A stretch of DNA of 6,084 nucleotides from Desulfovibrio sp. (lineage in GTDB: Bacteria > Desulfobacterota > Desulfovibrionia > Desulfovibrionales > Desulfovibrionaceae). Both the position numbers and the translations under genes were made by a program. Of the stretch, positions 1 through 6,084 are shown one piece after another (the first letter of the stretch is position 1; every line of letters starts with the position of its first letter). Location: contig VSMX01000119.1 of NCBI GenBank assembly GCA_009773975.1, forward strand, positions 1 to 6,084, given 5' to 3'. The notes beneath the pieces were generated by a model, which had not been told where the DNA came from, ran no database searches, and saw only the letters and a list, made by a program, of their open reading frames with translations.

Positions 1-164
1 ATCGCATTCCAGCCGGACAGCGGCATGAAGACGCGCGCGTCCCAGTCGTCTTCCCCGCTTCCGCGTTCATGGCGGTAATAATCCACCGCTTTCCAGACAT
101 CCGGCACCCTTGCGCTGAAAAAGTTCAAGAATTGATTTGGTGTCGAAATCTTCGGGTTCTTCAT
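1..164 (-). CDS. Unrecognised protein, N-terminal part (cut by left window edge)
   Basis: About 54 codons are visible before the frame leaves the window, starting at the ATG whose A is at 164 and beginning MKNPKISTPNQF. The start is supported by AAGGGA at 178-173, eight bases upstream, and by a perfect TATAAT box at 193-188 that would give a leader of under 20 bases. The visible part is soluble-looking and rich in aromatic and charged residues (NFF, DVWKAVDYYRHERG, then DDWDARVFMPLSGWNA), with no signal peptide or membrane segment. I do not recognise the family. The W-x3-VFMPLSGW-x-A pattern faintly recalls the N-terminus of proteins often labelled integron cassette or AcrVA2-like, but this comes from memory and is weak. 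It lies downstream of secA on the same strand with a 139-base gap and seems to have its own promoter. I am fairly sure that it is a gene and do not know what it does. Confidence 0.6.
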   Translation of the reverse strand, partial: MKNPKISTPNQFLNFFSARVPDVWKAVDYYRHERGSGEDDWDARVFMPLSGWNA

Positions 165-303
165 GGGCAGATTCCCTTTTTAAAATTATTATATAGTTTC
201 TTCCCTTGTGTATTTTCATGGTAAATCCGGGAAACATCATGTATTTTATGCGTATGTGTGCCTTTGCCCATGTAAGGTCCAAAAGCGCGCTGTTATTTCA
301 ACC
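165..303. other. Intergenic gap between secA and the left-edge gene
   Basis: These 139 bases are more AT-rich than the flanking genes. Apart from the -10 box and ribosome binding site of the left-edge gene I see no feature. I looked for an intrinsic terminator after the secA stop and found no hairpin followed by a T run. secA may therefore end by Rho or read through into the next gene. Confidence 0.5.
188..193 (-). promoter_or_regulatory. Candidate -10 box for the left-edge gene
   Basis: The minus strand reads TATAAT at 193-188, a perfect sigma-70 -10 match inside an AT-rich stretch. Transcription would start near 181, just before the AAGGGA ribosome binding site. No good -35 is visible. The nearest candidate is TGAAAA with a 19-base spacer, so the promoter is uncertain. 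Confidence 0.4.
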
Positions 304-2862
<2,559 letters not shown>

Positions 2863-2881
2863 GTGATCCCCTGTATGAAAT

Positions 2882-2896
2882 GCCCGGCACGCGGGC
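2882..2896 (-). repeat. Short GC hairpin in the secA leader
   Basis: GCCCG (2882-2886) and CGGGC (2892-2896) can pair around five bases, forming an all-GC 5-bp stem in the secA mRNA about 10 bases upstream of its AGGGGA ribosome binding site. There is no T run, so it is not a terminator. It could affect access to the ribosome binding site, or it may be chance. Confidence 0.3.
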
Positions 2897-2946
2897 GAGG
2901 TTTGATTGCTGGTCCCGAAATATATGATTTCAGAAAAGAGAATGTC

Positions 2947-2969
2947 TTCCAGGTAAAAAAATTCTGGAA
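2947..2969. repeat. Inverted repeat TTCCAG-N11-CTGGAA in the secA leader
   Basis: A perfect 6-bp inverted repeat (TTCCAG at 2947-2952, CTGGAA at 2964-2969) flanks an A-rich 11-base centre. It lies within the predicted secA leader, about 35 bases downstream of the inferred transcription start. It could be a protein-binding site or a weak RNA stem. The arms are short enough to occur by chance. Confidence 0.3.
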
Positions 2970-3010
2970 CGGAAAAAACGAAATGCGTCCCGCCTGGTTA
3001 TTGCGCCAAG

Positions 3011-3039
3011 ATAATAAGTATTAATGCTCTCTTTGGCAA
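3011..3039 (-). promoter_or_regulatory. secA promoter (sigma-70 type)
   Basis: On the minus strand TTGCCA (3039-3034) and TATTAT (3016-3011) are separated by exactly 17 bases. Each matches its consensus hexamer at five of six positions. The promoter lies just downstream of the cheV terminator. Transcription would start near 3004, giving secA a leader of about 140 bases. I know of no characterised secA promoter to compare it with; the call rests on the hexamers, the spacing and the position. Confidence 0.6.
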
Positions 3040-3057
3040 ATTGGCATCCAGGGACGG

Positions 3058-3089
3058 CAAAGAAAACCGCTTCCGTTATCCGGAAGCGG
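3058..3089 (-). terminator. Intrinsic terminator after cheV
   Basis: On the minus strand CCGCTTCCG (3089-3081) pairs perfectly with CGGAAGCGG (3075-3067) around the loop GATAA. TTTTCTTT follows. This 9-bp GC-rich stem plus T run is a textbook Rho-independent terminator for transcripts moving left. It lies about 30 bases beyond the cheV stop. On the plus strand there is no T run after the stem, so it works in one direction only. Confidence 0.9.
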
Positions 3090-3119
3090 CATCAGCTTGA
3101 TTCAGGGACAGGAGAAATA

Positions 3120-4064
3120 TCAGGCCTGGTTTGCCTGGATAAGCTCGTACATTTTATCGCTTATGCCCTGCAGATCCGGCTTGGCAAACTGGGCATCGGC
3201 GCCCACGCTTTTGCATTTGTGAGCCAGGGAAGTGGAAATGAGCGAGGAGAACATTGCCACGGGGATATCCTTGAGAAGATGGTCTTCCTTGATATAGCGG
3301 CAAAGCGTGAGACCATCGAGATTGGGCATTTCGATATCGGTGATGATGCCCTGCACAAGATTGCTGATGGGGATATTGTTGTCCTCTGCCTGTTGCTTGT
3401 AGCGCAGCAGCAAGTTCCAGGCTTCTTCCCCGTCGTTGGCCTGGGTAACGTCGTATCGCCCTGCGTTATTGAGCAGATCCGCCACGAGACGCCGGATGCT
3501 GACCGAATCATCGGCATGGAGGATGTGATATTTGCGGTCGGGCAAGGCTTCCATGCGATTTTCATCCATCTTGACGGAAAGTGCCGGATTCATGGCAGCC
3601 ACAATTGCTTCAGCATCCAGCACAAAGACAACGCGGCCTTCAAGACGCACAACAGCCGTAATTGAGCCGCCGGAAATTTCCAGCAAAAGCGGGGTCGGCG
3701 CCTCCACCTGCTTCCAGCTTATGCGGTGGATTCGCGTAACCCCCGACACCAGAAAAGCTGTATGCGTCTTGTTGAATTCTGTAATGATGATGCGCGGATC
3801 TTCGCTGACCACGCCGCCCTTGTTCAGGAACTTGCTGATATCGATTAGCGGCACAATGCGGCCATCCCGAAAGGGGAAGGCGCCAAGCACGGAGGGATGG
3901 GGCATCTGCGGCATGGCGGTAATCGGCTGGGAGCGGGAAATTTCCACCACCTTGGAAACGTTGATGCCGTAAAAGCCGCGGTAACCGTCCGCCTCGTCGA
4001 TGTAAAACTCCACAAGCTCAAGCTCGTTGGTGCCCACTTCCAGCAATATCTGGGACTGAGACAT
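3120..4064 (-). CDS. cheV: Chemotaxis coupling protein CheV (CheW-REC fusion)
   Basis: This cytoplasmic protein of 314 residues couples methyl-accepting chemoreceptors to the histidine kinase CheA, and its receiver domain can be phosphorylated by CheA to tune signalling. Residues ~13-160 form a CheW-like domain (GTNELELVEFYI, GINVSKVVEI, FPFRDGRIVPLIDI, and VRLEGRVVFVLDAEAI near its end). Residues ~178-310 form a receiver domain with the acidic pair Asp185-Asp186 (HADDS), the phosphoacceptor Asp243 (ITDIEMP), the Ser273/Ser274 switch position and the conserved Lys295 (AKPDL). All residues needed for phosphotransfer are present. The ATG is preceded by GGGAG at 4077-4073, eight bases upstream. 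No other chemotaxis gene is in the window. The gene is monocistronic here: it has its own promoter and is followed at once by a strong terminator. Which CheA or receptors it serves cannot be told. Confidence 0.95.
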   Translation of the reverse strand: MSQSQILLEVGTNELELVEFYIDEADGYRGFYGINVSKVVEISRSQPITAMPQMPHPSVLGAFPFRDGRIVPLIDISKFLNKGGVVSEDPRIIITEFNKTHTAFLVSGVTRIHRISWKQVEAPTPLLLEISGGSITAVVRLEGRVVFVLDAEAIVAAMNPALSVKMDENRMEALPDRKYHILHADDSVSIRRLVADLLNNAGRYDVTQANDGEEAWNLLLRYKQQAEDNNIPISNLVQGIITDIEMPNLDGLTLCRYIKEDHLLKDIPVAMFSSLISTSLAHKCKSVGADAQFAKPDLQGISDKMYELIQANQA

Positions 4065-4251
4065 AGGGACGACTCCCGTTTGCGGTTAGAAATATTGATG
4101 CAGATATTATAGGCGTTAACTGCAAGAGCCGCAATGCCATCCTGCATGGGAATCATATCGGACAATATTGAATAACAATTACGGGTCAAAAGCCACAAAA
4201 TCGCGGGAAAACATAATTTTGGCCATCATGATTTCCGGCGCCCGGCGAATC
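4065..4251. other. Divergent intergenic region upstream of cheV and the acyltransferase
   Basis: This is AT-richer than its flanks. It holds the cheV ribosome binding site and promoter near its left end, and it stops where the acyltransferase promoter/inverted repeat begins. Roughly 120 bases (4135-4251) lie between the two promoters. I see no further gene, terminator or clear operator there. Confidence 0.5.
4106..4134 (-). promoter_or_regulatory. Candidate cheV promoter
   Basis: The minus strand has a perfect TATAAT at 4111-4106, with TTGCGG (4134-4129) 17 bases upstream; this -35 matches the consensus at three of six positions. Transcription would begin near 4099, giving cheV a leader of about 35 bases that contains its GGGAG site. 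I looked for a flagellar sigma-28 or a sigma-54 site in the gap and saw none that was convincing. Confidence 0.5.
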
Positions 4252-4286
4252 TTGCCAAGACCCGTTGCAATGACTATTCTTGGCAA
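4252..4286 (+). promoter_or_regulatory. Acyltransferase promoter inside a perfect 9-bp inverted repeat
   Basis: TTGCCAAGA (4252-4260) and TCTTGGCAA (4278-4286) are perfect inverted copies separated by 17 bases. The left arm contains TTGCCA, a five-of-six -35 match. Exactly 17 bases later, TATTCT (4275-4280) matches four of six -10 positions and runs into the right arm. The right arm ends on the base before the ATG at 4287. Transcription would be expected to start at or within a base or two of that ATG. The layout fits a repressor dimer or a looped pair of half-sites controlling the gene, or an mRNA stem if the true start lies further upstream. What binds it is unknown. Confidence 0.5.
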
Positions 4287-4961
4287 ATGGAATTTTTGCG
4301 CAAGGCCAAGGCCCGCGGCCTGAATAGCGGCAATATTGTCTCCTGGCTCTGCCATTTGTGGCTGAACGGTTTTGGGCGCTTTTTCGGCACAATCCGCCTG
4401 CGGCTCAAGGCCCGCATTCTTGGCGTCCACATTGGCCGCGATGTCACGGCTCACGGCCCGGTTGGGCTTTTGCGCTGGCCTGGCGGGGAGATCAGCATTG
4501 GCGACAAGGCAAGTTTTATCTCGTCCTGGCGCAGGGCGACAGCTTCCGCGCTGGCATGGCCCTGCCGCCTGCGCGTGTTCGGGCCAGGCGCGCGCATTGA
4601 AATAGGCCCCGGCGCGCAGCTGAGCGGCGCGTCAATAACAGCGCGCTCAACCACAATCCGCATTGGCAAGGGCGTTTTGCTGGCCCCCAACTGCGTGATT
4701 GTCGATTCCGATTTCCATGCGCCCTGGCCACCGGAAAAACGCGCGGAAGAACCCGGCTGCGAGCGCGACCGCGGCGTCGTGATTGGCGATTATGCCTGGA
4801 TAGGCATGGGCTCGGTCATCCTCAAGGGCGTGCATGTCGGGGAAGGCGCGATTATCGGCGCGGGCAGCGTGGTGACCAGGGATGTGCCCCCGCATTGCCT
4901 GGCGGCCGGATCTCCCGCCATTGTTAGGCAATCCGGCGCGCTGGCGGAAAAGAATGACTGA
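4287..4961 (+). CDS. Hexapeptide-repeat acyltransferase (WbbJ/LbH type)
   Basis: This 224-residue protein belongs to the left-handed beta-helix acyltransferases (COG0110-like), which usually move an acetyl group from acetyl-CoA to a sugar or similar acceptor in surface polysaccharide or lipid synthesis. Isoleucine-glycine rungs are visible: ISIGDK near 69, IEIGPG near 104, IRIGKG near 124, VVIGDY near 165, VHVGEG near 182 and IIGAGS near 189. The C-terminus ends with the typical PPHCLAAGSPAIV. His144, in VDSDFH, is the likely catalytic histidine, followed by the usual loop before the last rungs. Residues ~16-45 are basic and hydrophobic and may sit on the membrane surface. The ATG is the only plausible start: the upstream in-frame stretch back to a stop near 4173 has no ATG, GTG or TTG. 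It has no visible Shine-Dalgarno site. The 3' end overlaps the helicase start by 8 bases. The acceptor cannot be predicted. Confidence 0.88.
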   Translation: MEFLRKAKARGLNSGNIVSWLCHLWLNGFGRFFGTIRLRLKARILGVHIGRDVTAHGPVGLLRWPGGEISIGDKASFISSWRRATASALAWPCRLRVFGPGARIEIGPGAQLSGASITARSTTIRIGKGVLLAPNCVIVDSDFHAPWPPEKRAEEPGCERDRGVVIGDYAWIGMGSVILKGVHVGEGAIIGAGSVVTRDVPPHCLAAGSPAIVRQSGALAEKND

Positions 4962-6084
4962 GCTTTCCCCCGTTGGCCAGTACATTGATGAATTGCTGGC
5001 CTGTCCAAAACTTGGCCCGCAAATCTGCCATCACCAGGTCTTGCCGGAAGCGGCAGCGCTTTTTGCCGAAAACCGCCGCCCCTGGCCTGGCGCAATCGGC
5101 AAATTGCTTTCGGAGAGGGACATCCGCCTTTATTCGCACCAGGCCCTGGCCACAGACCACATTCGGGCCGGCCATTCCATTGTGGCCGCCACGCCGACGG
5201 CCAGCGGCAAAAGCCTGATCTACAACTTGCCCGTCCTGGAAAGGCATTTGCTGGACCCGGAAGCCAGGGCGCTTTATCTCTTTCCCCTCAAAGCCCTGGC
5301 CCAGGACCAGCTGCAATCCTTCAACGCCCTTTGCACAAGCTGGCCAGAGGAAGCGCGCCCTACAGCCGCCCTGTACGATGGCGACACCAGTGATTACATG
5401 CGCCGCAAAATCCGGCGCGATCCGCCAACCACACTGATAACAAATCCCGAAATGCTCAATCTGGCCATTTTGCCCCATCACGAGCAATGGGCGCCTTTTC
5501 TGGCCGGCCTTGCCCACATTGTGGTTGACGAGGCCCATATTTACCGCGGCGTTTTTGGCAGCCATCTTTGCGGGCTTTTTCGCAGGCTGAACAGAATCTG
5601 CGCGCGCTATGGAGCAAATCCGGCCTATGTCTTTTGCACAGCCACCCTTGGCAATCCGGGGGAGCTTTGCGCAAACCTGATTGGCACCAATCCTGGCAAT
5701 GTCCATGTCATCGACAAATCCGGCGCGCCGCAAGGCGCCAGGCATTTTCTCTTTCTCAATCCCGATCTTTCGCCGGCAACCGCGGCCATTGATCTTCTCA
5801 AAAGGGCCCTGGCCCAAAATCTGCGCACAATAGTCTATTGCAAGTCAAGACGCATGACCGAACTTGTAAGCCTTTGGGCCGGCGCGGAACCGGGCCCCTG
5901 GAAAAACAGGATCTCCGCCTACAGGGCCGGTTTTCTGGCGGAAGAACGCAGAGACATCGAAGCCCGCATGGCCAGCGGCGACCTGCTGGCCGTTGTCAGC
6001 ACAAGCGCCCTGGAACTCGGCATTGATATTGGCGGTCTGGATTTGTGCATTCTTGTCGGTTATCCGGGCAGCGTAACGCAAACC
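4954..6084 (+). CDS. DEAH-box SF2 helicase, YprA/MrfA/Hrq1 type (N-terminal part, cut by right edge)
   Basis: The frame from the ATG at 4954 is open for 377 codons to the window edge. In order it shows a Q-motif-like YSHQ (60-63), Walker A ATPTASGKS (79-87), motif Ia LFPLKALAQDQ (109-119), motif Ib TNPEML (163-168), motif II VDEAH (191-195), motif III CTATLGNP (228-235), motif IV TIVYCKSRR (292-300) and motif V STSALELGID (349-358). The visible end, GYPGSVTQT, should lead into motif VI just past the edge. The PTASGKS form of Walker A and the TLGNP and ALELGIDIGGLD strings are typical of COG1205 helicases, which usually carry a C-terminal DUF1998 cysteine cluster. Characterised relatives (B. 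subtilis MrfA, yeast Hrq1) act in DNA crosslink repair. That role here is inferred from family only. The start overlaps the acyltransferase stop (ATGACTGA), with GGCGGA six bases upstream, so coupled translation is likely. Confidence 0.93.
   Translation, partial: MTELSPVGQYIDELLACPKLGPQICHHQVLPEAAALFAENRRPWPGAIGKLLSERDIRLYSHQALATDHIRAGHSIVAATPTASGKSLIYNLPVLERHLLDPEARALYLFPLKALAQDQLQSFNALCTSWPEEARPTAALYDGDTSDYMRRKIRRDPPTTLITNPEMLNLAILPHHEQWAPFLAGLAHIVVDEAHIYRGVFGSHLCGLFRRLNRICARYGANPAYVFCTATLGNPGELCANLIGTNPGNVHVIDKSGAPQGARHFLFLNPDLSPATAAIDLLKRALAQNLRTIVYCKSRRMTELVSLWAGAEPGPWKNRISAYRAGFLAEERRDIEARMASGDLLAVVSTSALELGIDIGGLDLCILVGYPGSVTQT

Noticed and set aside
67..282. A 71-codon minus-strand frame between secA and the left edge
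   Set aside because: It overlaps the left-edge gene in another frame, its start lies upstream of the TATAAT box and lacks a ribosome binding site, and the 1-164 frame has the better start and sequence.
284..291. The palindrome AGCGCGCT downstream of secA as a terminator
   Set aside because: It has no loop and no T run long enough to act as an intrinsic terminator on the minus strand. Such GC palindromes are common by chance.
2863..3004. A possible SecM-like arrest peptide upstream of secA
   Set aside because: The leader has no ATG, and the only GTG-initiated frame runs into the secA start region without a signal sequence.
3024..3665. A 213-codon plus-strand open frame opposite cheV and its terminator
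   Set aside because: It runs through the terminator hairpin and the receiver domain of cheV in antisense register, with no ribosome binding site or recognisable domain.
4232..4246. A short CCGG...CCGG stem in the divergent intergenic region
   Set aside because: It has only a four-base stem with a three-base loop and no T run, and no link to a start codon or promoter element.
4924..5817. A 297-codon minus-strand open frame opposite the helicase
   Set aside because: The plus-strand frame carries all expected helicase motifs in order and is open to the window edge. The antisense frame is its register-matched shadow.

Overview
The window looks like ordinary chromosomal sequence from a moderately GC-rich Gram-negative bacterium. 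My best guess is a member of the Desulfovibrionaceae (sulfate-reducing Desulfobacterota). That guess rests on the overall look of the SecA and CheV proteins and on codon choice. It is an inference from memory, not a search. I see no transposase, integrase, CRISPR array, tRNA, rRNA or plasmid feature.

Layout from left to right. (1) Positions 1-164, minus strand: the first ~54 codons of an unrecognised gene that runs off the left edge. It has a clear ribosome binding site and a perfect TATAAT box just upstream. (2) Positions 304-2862, minus strand: a complete secA, the ATPase motor of the Sec protein export pathway, with all ATPase motifs and the C-terminal zinc-binding tail. (3) Positions 2863-3057: the secA leader and promoter region. 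A strong sigma-70-type promoter lies about 140 bases upstream of the start codon, and the leader carries two small inverted repeats. (4) Positions 3058-3089: an intrinsic terminator that closes the upstream gene and separates it from secA. (5) Positions 3120-4064, minus strand: cheV, a chemotaxis coupling protein made of a CheW-like domain and a receiver domain. (6) Positions 4065-4286: a divergent intergenic region with a cheV promoter on the left and, on the right, a promoter embedded in a perfect 9-bp inverted repeat that abuts the next start codon. (7) Positions 4287-4961, plus strand: a hexapeptide-repeat (left-handed beta-helix) acyltransferase. (8) Positions 4954-6084, plus strand: the N-terminal 377 codons of a DEAH-box superfamily 2 helicase of the YprA/MrfA/Hrq1 type. 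It overlaps the acyltransferase by 8 bases and runs off the right edge.

The genes form three transcription units. secA and cheV point the same way but are separated by a terminator and have their own promoters, so they are probably not one operon. The acyltransferase and helicase form an overlapping, probably translationally coupled pair of unrelated function.

I did not find a convincing undescribed system. The most unusual local signal is at 4252-4286. There a perfect inverted repeat covers both the -35 element and the -10/start region of the acyltransferase gene, which has no visible Shine-Dalgarno sequence and may be translated from a leaderless transcript. Very long open frames antisense to secA and to the helicase are codon-usage shadows. 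They sit codon-for-codon opposite the real genes and exist because TTA, CTA and TCA are avoided.
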